Position numbers and translations under genes: made by a program. A DNA stretch of 64,000 nucleotides from Mycolicibacterium sphagni. GTDB lineage: Bacteria; Actinomycetota; Actinomycetes; Mycobacteriales; Mycobacteriaceae. This document shows, in pieces, positions 53,092 to 60,831 of this stretch (position 1 is its first letter; each line of letters opens with the position of its first letter). The stretch is from contig NZ_VBSB01000035.1 in the NCBI RefSeq assembly GCF_013337765.1, positions 1-64,000 on the forward strand, written 5' to 3'. The notes beneath the pieces were generated by a model. That model searched no databases. It was given only the letters and a program-made list of their open reading frames with translations, and was not told where the DNA came from.

Positions 53092-54066
53092 GTGTTGATC
53101 GCCCTCGAAGAGCACTACGCATGGAACCCGGTCAGCGCTGACAATGTCGTCGGCAGCTGGCTCGAAACCCACAACGTCACCGCGTACCAACGGCTCTACG
53201 ACCGCGGCCCGCTGCGGCTCGAGCAGATGGACGCCGCCGGAATCGATTTCCAGATCCTGTCGCTGTTCGACCCCGGCGTCCAGGACGATGACGACACCGC
53301 CCGCGCGGTCGACAACGCGCGGCGAGCCAACGACGACCTCGCCGAGACCGTGCGGGAAACCCCCGACCGGTTCGGTGGCTTCGCCACACTGGCTCCTCAG
53401 GATCCCGACGCCTCAGCCGCCGAACTGGAGCGGGCGGTGCGCGATCTCGGTCTGGTCGGCGGCCTGATCAACGGCCACACCCACGGCCGGTATCTCGACG
53501 ATCCCGCGTACCTCGGACTGTTCGACTGCGCGCATTGCCTCGGCGTGCCGATCTATCTGCACCCGACCACACCGCACCCGGCCGTCATGGCGGCCTGGTT
53601 CGCCCCGTACGTGAAAGATGGCCTGCACCTTGCCTCGTGGGGCTTCGCCGCGGAAACCGGTACGCACGCGCTGCGCCTGATCTACTCCGGGCTGTTCGAC
53701 ACGTTCCCCCGGTTGCAGATGATCCTGGGCCACCTGGGCGAGATGCTGCCGTACGCGGCCTACCGCATCGACCGCTACTACGGACTGGGCGGTGACGGCG
53801 GTGGTGGCTTGGCGCGACCGCCGTCGGAGTACCTGCGCGACAACTTCCACATCACCACGAGCGGCAACTTCAATCCGACGGCGTTCGCCTGCGCGTTGGA
53901 CGTGATGGGTCCCGAGCGGCTGATGTTCTCGGTGGACTACCCGATGGACGACAGCGTGACCGGCGCGCAATTCTTGTGGGACCTTGAGGTGGACGACGAC
54001 GTCCGGCGCAAGGTCGCCGGCGAGAACGCGCTGCAACTGTTCGGGGACAAGATCCCCCGACGGTGA
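53092..54066 (+). CDS. Amidohydrolase-family decarboxylase-like protein
   Basis: A 324-residue member of the amidohydrolase 2 (ACMSD/gamma-resorcylate decarboxylase) family, which use one divalent metal to decarboxylate aromatic or related acids. The N-terminal ALEEHY supplies the Glu/His ligand pair (E6, H8). Later ligands are the His in IYLHPTTPHP, the His in ILGHLGEMLPY and the Asp in MFSVDYPMDD. It starts with GTG 9 bases after ldtB, so it may be co-transcribed, though no functional link to cross-linking is evident. The substrate is unknown. Confidence 0.87.
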   Translation: MLIALEEHYAWNPVSADNVVGSWLETHNVTAYQRLYDRGPLRLEQMDAAGIDFQILSLFDPGVQDDDDTARAVDNARRANDDLAETVRETPDRFGGFATLAPQDPDASAAELERAVRDLGLVGGLINGHTHGRYLDDPAYLGLFDCAHCLGVPIYLHPTTPHPAVMAAWFAPYVKDGLHLASWGFAAETGTHALRLIYSGLFDTFPRLQMILGHLGEMLPYAAYRIDRYYGLGGDGGGGLARPPSEYLRDNFHITTSGNFNPTAFACALDVMGPERLMFSVDYPMDDSVTGAQFLWDLEVDDDVRRKVAGENALQLFGDKIPRR

Positions 54067-54069
54067 AGG

Positions 54070-54498
54070 CTAGGCCGATCGCTTGGTGGCGACATGCAGA
54101 CCGGTCGCCGCGGCGGCGCTGCGTGCCCTGACCTCAGCGGCGGACGGCAAGCCTTCGCGCCGCCAGCGCTCGCACTCGGCGCGTACTGCACCGAGTTCTT
54201 CGGACAGCGAAGCGTGCACGGCCGTGAGCGTCAGCGGATCGCCGCCGTCCGCTGTGCTGCGGTACGTCGACGCCATCACGCTGGCCAGCGCCTGCTGCAC
54301 TCCCAGGACGATCAGCATGGCGGGGTGGGATTCCGGCGGGAGATCCGACACGGCGGCGCACTCCCAGATTTCCCAGGCCTGCTCGCAGAAGTTCAACGGT
54401 TTGTCGGCGTCGACGGCATCGATGGCGGAAATGAACGCATCCAGTCGATCGCCCCAGACTCCGGGGAGAGATTCGTCTGCCACTACTCGAACACTCAT
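54070..54498 (-). CDS. Uncharacterised small protein, paralogue of the next gene's N-terminus
   Basis: A 142-residue protein with no recognised family. The start is ATG 54498, with GGAGG about 10 bases upstream. Its core aligns by eye to the first ~150 residues of the protein at 54654-55937: shared features are DRLDAFISAIDAVDADKPLNFC, AWEIWE, PPES, a hydrophobic LIVLGVQQALASVMAS segment, LTAVHASL and a C-terminal ARSAAAATGL. It is predicted all-helical, without signal or membrane segments. The neighbouring paralogue points to tandem duplication. It ends three bases after the amidohydrolase stop, tail to tail. Function is unknown. Confidence 0.8.
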   Translation of the reverse strand: MSVRVVADESLPGVWGDRLDAFISAIDAVDADKPLNFCEQAWEIWECAAVSDLPPESHPAMLIVLGVQQALASVMASTYRSTADGGDPLTLTAVHASLSEELGAVRAECERWRREGLPSAAEVRARSAAAATGLHVATKRSA

Positions 54499-54653
54499 GT
54501 GCTTACGTCCCTCCGCGAGTGCGTCCCCCCGGACGCCGAACCGTAGCGCTGCGGGTTTCCGCTGCATACGTCTCTGTACCCAGCACCCTATGTTTTGAAC
54601 CACAAATGCGTTTGCTGAGCAAACAGTGAGGTGCGTTACAGCACTCGAATGGC

Positions 54654-55937
54654 TTATTCGAAAGTTCGCACGAAGGACAGTACGCGCGGCGACAGGTGGG
54701 GCGGCATCCACGGCTTGTCCGTGGAGCCGGGTGCGGAGTGCAAGGCGTCCAGGCCATTCTGGCCCCCGAACCGGGCGATCAGCTCCTTGACGGCCGCAAC
54801 ATCGTCGGCCACGTTCGGGTAGAGGATCGCGTCGAGCTGCCCTTGAAGTGAATTCACCTTGGGCGCAATGGCTTTGATCATATCCAGCACACTGGGGTCG
54901 CTGCCCATCATCACCAGTTCGTCCGGTGCGAGCCGCTTGTTCTTGGACTTGGCGAACTGGGCCATGTAGGCGCGGTCCATGTGGACGTCCACGTCCGGTT
55001 CGCCGTGCCGTCGCGCGGTGAACTGGTAGGTCACGGCGGCATTGTCACCGCGTTGCAGGGGCTCGTGCAGCTCGTCCAGCCAGCGGTACTCGAACGAGGA
55101 CCGCTTGGCATCGTCGAACAGTCTTTCCACCGCCTTGGCTTCGGCGCTGGCGTAGCCAAAGGCCTTCGCCGCGGCCTTGACCGACTGTTCGTGGTGGGTG
55201 TGCAGGGCACCCGTGACGGCAATCAAGGCTGAGCGGATCTTGCTTTTGCGCTCGGCCATGACGTTCTCGTCGAACGTCGAACCCCGACTGGCCTGCAGAT
55301 CCAGGACGATCCCCAGGACGACATCCGAGAGGGTGTCGCTCTCATCGGTGATGTGCTGCAACGACTCCCGGTTCAGCATGCTGCGCAGCCGGTCATAGGC
55401 TTCCCGATACCGCCGGTTCTCGGTATCGGTGAGCGCGCACACTTTGTCGAACACGATTCCAGAGTCCGATATCGGTGAGGCGCCGGGAGCGTTGGTCGCT
55501 TGCAGGCTCGCGACCAAAGTTGCACTCCGTGCCGTTATCTCATCGGCGGTCGGCAGACTCTCCAGCAACCACCGGGCCGACTCCCGTTGGAGGGTGCCCA
55601 GACACGCCTTGAGCGACGCGTGCACGGTCGTCAGTGTCTTGCGGTCCCGGGCGTTGGGTGTGCGGTAGTAGTCGAGCGTCGACGCCGTCATCGCGCGGGC
55701 CACGGCCTGAAGGCCGCCAAGGGCGACGAGCACCGCGGCGCTGGTTTCGGGCGGGGGATCTGCGGCGACAGCGCTCTGCCAGATCTCCCAAGCCTCCGCA
55801 CAGAAGTCGAAAGGATCGTCAGCATCGATGGCATCGAGCGCAAGCAGGTAGGCGTCGACCCTGTCGACCCAGACGCTGAGACGTTCTTCTTCCGGGGCGG
55901 TCCCTCGGGGTCCGTCGTTGTTCTGATCGTCGTCCAC
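54654..55937 (-). CDS. Uncharacterised two-part helical protein
   Basis: 427 residues with GTG start and GGGGAGGG 7 bases upstream. Residues 1-150 are the domain shared with the 142-residue neighbour (DRVDAYLLALDAIDADDPFDFC, AWEIWQ, PPETSAAVLVALGGLQA). The C-terminal ~270 residues are another, mostly helical domain, with VVLGIVLDLQASRGSTFDENV, AAAKAFGYASAEAKAVERLFDDA, a short RRHGEPDVDVHMDRAYMAQF strand region and a Trp/Pro-rich end. I recognise neither domain. There is no signal peptide. The two genes form a same-strand pair with a 155-bp gap. Confidence 0.8.
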   Translation of the reverse strand: MDDDQNNDGPRGTAPEEERLSVWVDRVDAYLLALDAIDADDPFDFCAEAWEIWQSAVAADPPPETSAAVLVALGGLQAVARAMTASTLDYYRTPNARDRKTLTTVHASLKACLGTLQRESARWLLESLPTADEITARSATLVASLQATNAPGASPISDSGIVFDKVCALTDTENRRYREAYDRLRSMLNRESLQHITDESDTLSDVVLGIVLDLQASRGSTFDENVMAERKSKIRSALIAVTGALHTHHEQSVKAAAKAFGYASAEAKAVERLFDDAKRSSFEYRWLDELHEPLQRGDNAAVTYQFTARRHGEPDVDVHMDRAYMAQFAKSKNKRLAPDELVMMGSDPSVLDMIKAIAPKVNSLQGQLDAILYPNVADDVAAVKELIARFGGQNGLDALHSAPGSTDKPWMPPHLSPRVLSFVRTFE

Positions 55938-56249
55938 GATTCAGCCCTCCCCAGCTAAGCCATGAAATCTATTACTGGACGGTAACCTATGGCCAAATAA
56001 TTGTCCCGCTTAAGTGGCGGAATCAGACAGAATCTTTACCATTTTGGTGCTTCGTCGGCTGGAATCGGAGCCCGAAGGCGGAAAAAGCGGAGGTTACCGA
56101 AGGCTTCCTCGCAGCTAGAAGGTGGCTCGCGGGGGCTCGAACTCCCGCATCGGGCGCAGATCCGACGTCACCGCGCTGACGGCAGAAGTGTGCGCCGGCG
56201 TGCAAGATCAGTTATTGTGCTGGCGACCTAAATCTGAAGACTTAGCTCT
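55938..56249. other. Intergenic region between divergent genes, AT-richer
   Basis: 312 bp between the two-part helical protein (-) and the GGDEF gene (+), with several AT-rich patches. It must contain both promoters but no convincing hexamer pair is visible. A T-arm-like fragment (56121-56149) resembles a decayed tRNA 3' end; pairing is too poor to call a tRNA. Confidence 0.4.
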
Positions 56250-57473
56250 ATGAAGCGTGGCTATTGCGCTATCGAGCAAATATTGCAGGGTGCACGGTCA
56301 ACCATCACACGCCGACGGATTGCACGGCATTGGGGGTGGTTCCGTGAAATTATTGACGAATGCGTAACAGAACTGGGAATTGACTGCATGGACCTGATAG
56401 CCCTCGGCCGCGCCCGGCAGTCAGTGTTGCGCATGGGCGTCGTCTTGATCATGGTCGGCGCGATGATCGTCGGCACGGCGCCGGGTGATTGGCTCGAGCA
56501 GTGCATATGGATCGGGATCTACGCCTTGGTCACCATCGGCGCGGCGCTTGTCGCTGTCTCGCCGGTCGGCCGGCTGATCTCCGGGCCGCGTTGGCGGCTC
56601 GCCACCGCGATCACCGACATCATCGCGCTGTCGGGCTTCCACCTGCTGACCACAGGTGGCTACGTGCCCCTGCTTCTCGTTGGATTACTCCCGCTGATGG
56701 TGATCGTCGAATTGTCTTGGCGGCGTGCCGGAGTCGTCCTCGCGCTCAGCGTGGTCGCATTCATCGGCACACTGCTGGCTGACACGTCGATCCACGCCGA
56801 AATCGGTTGGCCCGCAGCGTGGTTCTTGGTTGCGCTGTACGCGTACCTGTGTTGCGCGGCGTTTCTGGCGACCTATGTCCAGGCGCGACAGATCGACGAA
56901 GTCACCAGGCAGCGCACGGTAAGTGAGCACTTCGCACATCTAGCCACCCACGACGCCCTGACGGGGCTGCCCAATCGTGCGTACGTCCTGGCCCGTGTCT
57001 CCGATGCGCTCACCCGCCAGGACGACGTTGCGTTGTCTGCCGTCCTGTTCATCGACCTGGACAAATTCAAAGACATCAACGATTCACTAGGTCACGAAGC
57101 CGGTGACACGGTGCTGCGGACAGCGGCTCAACGACTTGAAGATGCGGTGCGGCCCAACGATGTGGTCGCCCGTCTTGGCGGCGACGAATTTGTCGCGCTG
57201 CTGTTCGGGCCGACGACGAGCGACGCACTGGACCACATCAGCGAGCGGCTTCACGCCACGCTGGCCGCACCGACTCGCATCGATGGCGCCACGGTGAATG
57301 TGAGCGCCAGCATTGGTATCGCCACGGTCGGTGAGCGCGAGGAGCGCGATGCCGTCGCCATCCTGAGCGACGCGGATCTCGCGATGTATGCGGCGAAGGC
57401 TGACGGGCCGGGCAGGACTGAGTACGCGGCCGGGCTCTGCGAGATCACCGAAGATCTGCTCGACGCGAATTGA
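56250..57473 (+). CDS. Membrane-bound GGDEF diguanylate cyclase
   Basis: The protein would make cyclic di-GMP from two GTP. Of 407 residues, about 60-215 hold five or six transmembrane segments (MASE-like sensor without a named family), followed by a GGDEF domain (about 230-395). The active-site motif is intact at residues 310-314 (LGGDEFVALL), DLDKFKDIND is present, and an RxxD inhibitory site (RPND) lies exactly 5 residues before it, so product feedback is expected. There is no EAL domain. The start is uncertain: ATG 56250 is used; ATG 56388 would begin nearer the first helix, and neither has a strong ribosome site. Base composition of the first 150 nt is lower in GC. Confidence 0.88.
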   Translation: MKRGYCAIEQILQGARSTITRRRIARHWGWFREIIDECVTELGIDCMDLIALGRARQSVLRMGVVLIMVGAMIVGTAPGDWLEQCIWIGIYALVTIGAALVAVSPVGRLISGPRWRLATAITDIIALSGFHLLTTGGYVPLLLVGLLPLMVIVELSWRRAGVVLALSVVAFIGTLLADTSIHAEIGWPAAWFLVALYAYLCCAAFLATYVQARQIDEVTRQRTVSEHFAHLATHDALTGLPNRAYVLARVSDALTRQDDVALSAVLFIDLDKFKDINDSLGHEAGDTVLRTAAQRLEDAVRPNDVVARLGGDEFVALLFGPTTSDALDHISERLHATLAAPTRIDGATVNVSASIGIATVGEREERDAVAILSDADLAMYAAKADGPGRTEYAAGLCEITEDLLDAN

Positions 57474-57491
57474 CGGGTTCCCGAGAAATGA

Positions 57492-57517
57492 GTCAGGGGC
57501 CCTTTCGGGCCCCTGAC
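57492..57517 (-). terminator. Hairpin terminator of tRNA-His
   Basis: An 11-bp perfect stem, GTCAGGGGCCC (57492-57502) and GGGCCCCTGAC (57507-57517), with a 4-base loop, lies 6 bases beyond the tRNA 3' end. It may also stop transcription from the GGDEF gene. Confidence 0.75.
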
Positions 57518-57523
57518 CTGCTG

Positions 57524-57597
57524 GGTGGCTGACGGGACTCGAACCCGCGACAGCCAGGATCACAACCTGGTGCTCTACCAACTGAACTACAGCCACC
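57524..57597 (-). tRNA. tRNA-His (anticodon GTG)
   Basis: 74 nt including the extra 5' G(-1) that is diagnostic of tRNA-His and pairs with C73. On the minus strand it begins GGTGGCTGTAGTTCAG, has the anticodon loop TTGTGAT (anticodon GTG) and the T arm GCGGGTTCGAGTCCCG. CCA is not encoded. Confidence 0.96.
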
Positions 57598-57640
57598 ATC
57601 GCTGGACACCGTCCTGAGGACGGCAGCAGCGTCGTCGATA

Positions 57641-58276
57641 CTAGCCGTTGTCCGCCTCAACAGCCGAATCGGTTTCGGCGGGTCCGTCGATCTCGGCGGC
57701 TGCGGTGGCAATCTCGCTGGTAGACGGTCCCGGCAGAGGGACGAAGGCGGTGCGCCGGTAGTACTTCAGCTCACGGATCGACTCCTGGATGTCGGCCAGG
57801 GCCCGGTGCGCGAGCCCCTTCTCCGGCTGGCCGTAGTAGATCCGGGGATACCAGCGCCGGCAGAGCTCCTTGATGGAGCTGACGTCGATCATGCGGTAGT
57901 GCAGGTAGGTGTCCAGCGTCGGCATATCTCTGGCGATGAAGCCGCGGTCGGTGGCGATCGAATTGCCTGCCAGCGGTGCGGTCTTGGCCTGCTTCACGTG
58001 TCCGCGGATGTAGTCCAGGACGAGCTTCTCGGCGGTCGCCACGTCGATCGTCGACGCGCGGACCTCCTCGGTCAGTCCGGATCGGTGGTGCATCTGGGCG
58101 ACCACTTCGACCATGCCGTCCAGCGCCTCGTTGTCCGCGTGAATGACGACGTCGATGCCGTCGCCGAGGACGTTGAGCTCGGCGTCGGTCACCAGGGCGG
58201 CGATCTCGATGAGTTTGTCGGTCCGCAGGTCGAGCCCGGTCATCTCGCAGTCGATCCACACCAATTCTTCACGCAC
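57641..58276 (-). CDS. orn: Oligoribonuclease
   Basis: Orn is the DEDDh 3'-5' exonuclease that finishes RNA decay by digesting 2-5-nt fragments, including pGpG from cyclic di-GMP breakdown. The 211-residue protein has WIDCEMTGLDL (D9, E11), the central Asp region around NSIATDRGF, and HRALADIQES (catalytic His and last Asp). The start is GTG 58276, giving the standard N-terminus; upstream in-frame codons are not conserved-looking. The C-terminal ~25 residues are acidic and disordered. A TAGGGT -10 element lies 8 bases upstream. It matches Rv2511 in position and is divergent from the HerA-like gene. Confidence 0.95.
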   Translation of the reverse strand: MREELVWIDCEMTGLDLRTDKLIEIAALVTDAELNVLGDGIDVVIHADNEALDGMVEVVAQMHHRSGLTEEVRASTIDVATAEKLVLDYIRGHVKQAKTAPLAGNSIATDRGFIARDMPTLDTYLHYRMIDVSSIKELCRRWYPRIYYGQPEKGLAHRALADIQESIRELKYYRRTAFVPLPGPSTSEIATAAAEIDGPAETDSAVEADNG

Positions 58277-58284
58277 AGCGCTCA

Positions 58285-58290
58285 ACCCTA
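58285..58290 (-). promoter_or_regulatory. Possible -10 element of orn
   Basis: TAGGGT on the minus strand lies 8 bases before the GTG start of orn, implying a leaderless or nearly leaderless mRNA. Confidence 0.4.
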
Positions 58291-58351
58291 AGCCCAGGCG
58301 GGCAAGTAGTGTCGTAGCGGCTATCACCTGAGCGACGACGGAGGTCGGCCG

Positions 58352-59923
58352 ATGACGAGCGAATCCACAGTGACTCCTGCCCAGCAGATCGCCGCCGGCT
58401 ACGCGACGACGGGCGAGGCACTCGATCTCGGCTCGGTCGTCGTCGACGGTGTGGTCGATCCCGCGGCGCAGGTCAGGATCCCGCTGGCCATGATGAATCG
58501 CCACGGCCTGGTCGCCGGCGCAACCGGTACCGGCAAGACCAAGACGTTGCAGGTGATCGCCGAGCAGCTGTCCACCGCCGGGGTGCCGGTGATGATGGCC
58601 GACGTCAAAGGCGACCTGTCCGGCCTGTCGCGGGCGGGGGAGTCCAGCGACCGCACCCTGCAACGAGCCAAGGACACCTGCGACGACGCCTGGACCGGGG
58701 CGCCGTTCCCGGTGGAGTTCCTGTCGCTGGGCACCGATGGCATCGGCGTCCCGGTGCGCGCCACGATCTCGGCATTCGGACCGATCCTGCTGTCAAAAGT
58801 GTTGGGGCTCAATCCGACTCAGGAGTCGACTCTCGGGCTGATCTTCCATTGGGCCGACCAGCAGGGCCTTCCGCTGCTGGACCTCAAGGATCTGCGTTCG
58901 GTGATCACCTACCTGACCAGTGATGAGGGCAAGGAAGTTCTGAAGACCATCGGCGGGGTGTCTCCGCAGACCGCAGGCGTCATCTTGCGGGCGCTGGTCA
59001 ATCTCGAGGCCGAGGGTGGTGCCACGTTCTTCGGCGAGCCGGAACTCGACCCGGCCGACCTGCTGCGCGTCGATGCGCAGGGGCGCGGGGTGATCACGCT
59101 GCTCGAGCTGGGCGACCAGGCCGCCCGGCCGGTGATGTTCTCGACATTCCTGATGTGGGTGCTGGCCGACCTGTTCACCTACCTGCCCGAGGTCGGCGAC
59201 ATCGACAAGCCCAAGCTGGTCTTCTTCTTCGACGAGGCGCACCTGCTGTTCGCCGACGCGTCCAAGGCGTTCCTGCAGCAGGTCGAGCAGACGGTCAAGC
59301 TGATCCGGTCCAAGGGCGTCGGTGTCTTCTTCTGCACCCAGCTGCCGACCGACGTGCCCAATAACGTTCTGTCCCAGTTGGGTGCGCGCGTTCAGCACGC
59401 GTTGCGGGCGTTCACCCCCGACGATCAGAAGGCGCTGTCCAAGACGGTGCGCACATATCCCAAGACCGAGTTCTACGACCTGGAAACGGATTTGACGTCG
59501 CTGGGCATCGGCGAGGCGATCGTCACGGTGCTCTCCGAACGTGGCGCGCCCACTCCGGTGGCGTGGACGCGGATGCGCCCGCCGCAGTCGCTGATGGACA
59601 CCATCGGACCCGACGCGATCAAGGCTGCCGCGCAATCCAGTCCGTTGTTCGCCAAGTACGGGCAGACCGTCGACCGCGAGTCCGCCTACGAGAAGCTGGC
59701 GACAAAGTTGGCCCCGCCGCCGGAGGAGTCCGTCGATCTACCGCCGCTGCTGCCGACCGGAATTGACCTGCCGCCGATGCCCAAGCCCGAGAAGGCTGAG
59801 CCCGGTGTGCTCGATCAGGTGATGAACAGCCCGGCGTTCAAGAGCGCGATGCGCTCGGCGGGCACGGTCATCGGCCGCGAGATCACCCGCAGCATCTTCG
59901 GCACGGGCCGCCGGAGGCGCTAG
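58352..59923 (+). CDS. HerA/DUF853-like P-loop ATPase (Rv2510c-like)
   Basis: A 523-residue FtsK/HerA-superfamily ATPase. It has Walker A AGATGTGKTKTLQ (about residues 54-66), Walker B KLVFFFDEAHLLFAD, a sensor-like FCTQLPTDVPNNVLSQLG and an Arg-containing RVQHALRAFTPDDQ segment. The C-terminal part is Pro-rich. Members of this group form hexameric motors on DNA, but the bacterial DUF853 branch has no assigned reaction. GGAGG lies upstream of the ATG. It is divergent from orn, as in M. tuberculosis Rv2511/Rv2510c. Confidence 0.9.
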   Translation: MTSESTVTPAQQIAAGYATTGEALDLGSVVVDGVVDPAAQVRIPLAMMNRHGLVAGATGTGKTKTLQVIAEQLSTAGVPVMMADVKGDLSGLSRAGESSDRTLQRAKDTCDDAWTGAPFPVEFLSLGTDGIGVPVRATISAFGPILLSKVLGLNPTQESTLGLIFHWADQQGLPLLDLKDLRSVITYLTSDEGKEVLKTIGGVSPQTAGVILRALVNLEAEGGATFFGEPELDPADLLRVDAQGRGVITLLELGDQAARPVMFSTFLMWVLADLFTYLPEVGDIDKPKLVFFFDEAHLLFADASKAFLQQVEQTVKLIRSKGVGVFFCTQLPTDVPNNVLSQLGARVQHALRAFTPDDQKALSKTVRTYPKTEFYDLETDLTSLGIGEAIVTVLSERGAPTPVAWTRMRPPQSLMDTIGPDAIKAAAQSSPLFAKYGQTVDRESAYEKLATKLAPPPEESVDLPPLLPTGIDLPPMPKPEKAEPGVLDQVMNSPAFKSAMRSAGTVIGREITRSIFGTGRRRR

Positions 59924-60001
59924 CTGGCTCGTGCGCCGAGATTGACGAAATGTTGGTGTCCACTCGCACTTCTGCTGCCAAATGTCGGTTTGGGCGAGGG
60001 G

Positions 60002-60808
60002 TTAGTCGCCGCCCAGCTTCTTGTAGACCGCGCCGACGATCGGCGTGACGATCCCGCGCGGGGCGTACCCCGACGCCACCGACATCGCCTTGGACGTCAG
60101 CCCCGGCACGATCCGCATCTTGTTGCGCGCCAAGCCATCCAGTGAGATCCGCGCCGTGTACTCGGTGTTGATCCACAGGAAGTCGGGGATCAAGCGCTCT
60201 ACCAGTGACTGCTCTGACTCGTCGGGGAGCTCGGTGCGTACCGGGCCCGGCGCCAGCACGGTCACGTTGACGCCCGAGCCCTTCAGCTCGCCGCGCAGCG
60301 ACTCGCTGAACGTATTGGCGAACGCCTTGCTCGCCGCATAGGTGGCGTTGTTCGGGATCGGCGAGTTTCCGGCGGCCGATCCCGAAATCAGGATCCCGCC
60401 GGCCTTGCGGGCCAGCATTCCCGGAAGCACGGCCAGCACCAGATCGTGCACACCGAGCACGTTGAGCTGAACCTGCGCCTGCTCGGTGGCCGGATCCAGC
60501 TTGGCCACCGGCCCGAACGTGGCGGTGCCCGCGTTGGCGCACAGGATCGAGATCTCGCGGTCGGCCAGTTCGTCGGCCAACGCCGTCCGCGCCGCGGGGT
60601 CGGCGAGGTCCACCGGGCGCACCTCGACGATCACGCCGTAGCGCTCGGTGAGTTTCGCGGCCAGCGTGTGCAGCACGTCGGCACGGCGCGCGGTGATGAT
60701 CAGGTGGTGGCCTCGGGCGGCGAGTTCGGTGGCCAGCGCTTCACCGATGCCCTGAGAGGCACCGGTGACGACGGCTCGGCTGTCCGGGGTAGGTGCGGGT
60801 ACAGGCAT
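60002..60808 (-). CDS. cmrA: Short-chain reductase, mycolate reductase CmrA (Rv2509-like)
   Basis: CmrA reduces the 3-oxo intermediate after mycolic acid condensation to the mature mycolate. The 268-residue SDR has the NADP-binding TGASQGIGEALATEL, the NAG-like NAGTATFGP, a Ser in ISGSAAG and the catalytic YAASK. Length and position next to the Rv2510c- and Rv2508c-like genes match Rv2509. With fas and acpS upstream, the window thus holds both the start and the last reductive step of mycolate synthesis. Its ATG lies 6 bases after a TATGCT -10 element that overlaps the -10 of the divergent transporter gene. Confidence 0.9.
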   Translation of the reverse strand: MPVPAPTPDSRAVVTGASQGIGEALATELAARGHHLIITARRADVLHTLAAKLTERYGVIVEVRPVDLADPAARTALADELADREISILCANAGTATFGPVAKLDPATEQAQVQLNVLGVHDLVLAVLPGMLARKAGGILISGSAAGNSPIPNNATYAASKAFANTFSESLRGELKGSGVNVTVLAPGPVRTELPDESEQSLVERLIPDFLWINTEYTARISLDGLARNKMRIVPGLTSKAMSVASGYAPRGIVTPIVGAVYKKLGGD

Positions 60809-60814
60809 GCGGCC

Positions 60815-60824
60815 AGCATATTGT
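60815..60824. promoter_or_regulatory. Overlapping divergent -10 elements, cmrA and MFS gene
   Basis: The 10 bases AGCATATTGT contain TATGCT on the minus strand (60820-60815, 6 bases before the cmrA ATG) and TATTGT on the plus strand (60819-60824, 7 bases before the ATG at 60832). Both transcripts would be leaderless and their open complexes would overlap. Confidence 0.5.
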
Positions 60825-60831
60825 GGCCCGC

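Noticed and set aside
56121..56149. tRNA-like T-arm on the minus strand (GGGAGTTCGAGCCCCCG)
   Set aside because: Two mismatches in the five-pair stem and no D arm, anticodon arm or 5' acceptor strand; at most a decayed tRNA fragment.
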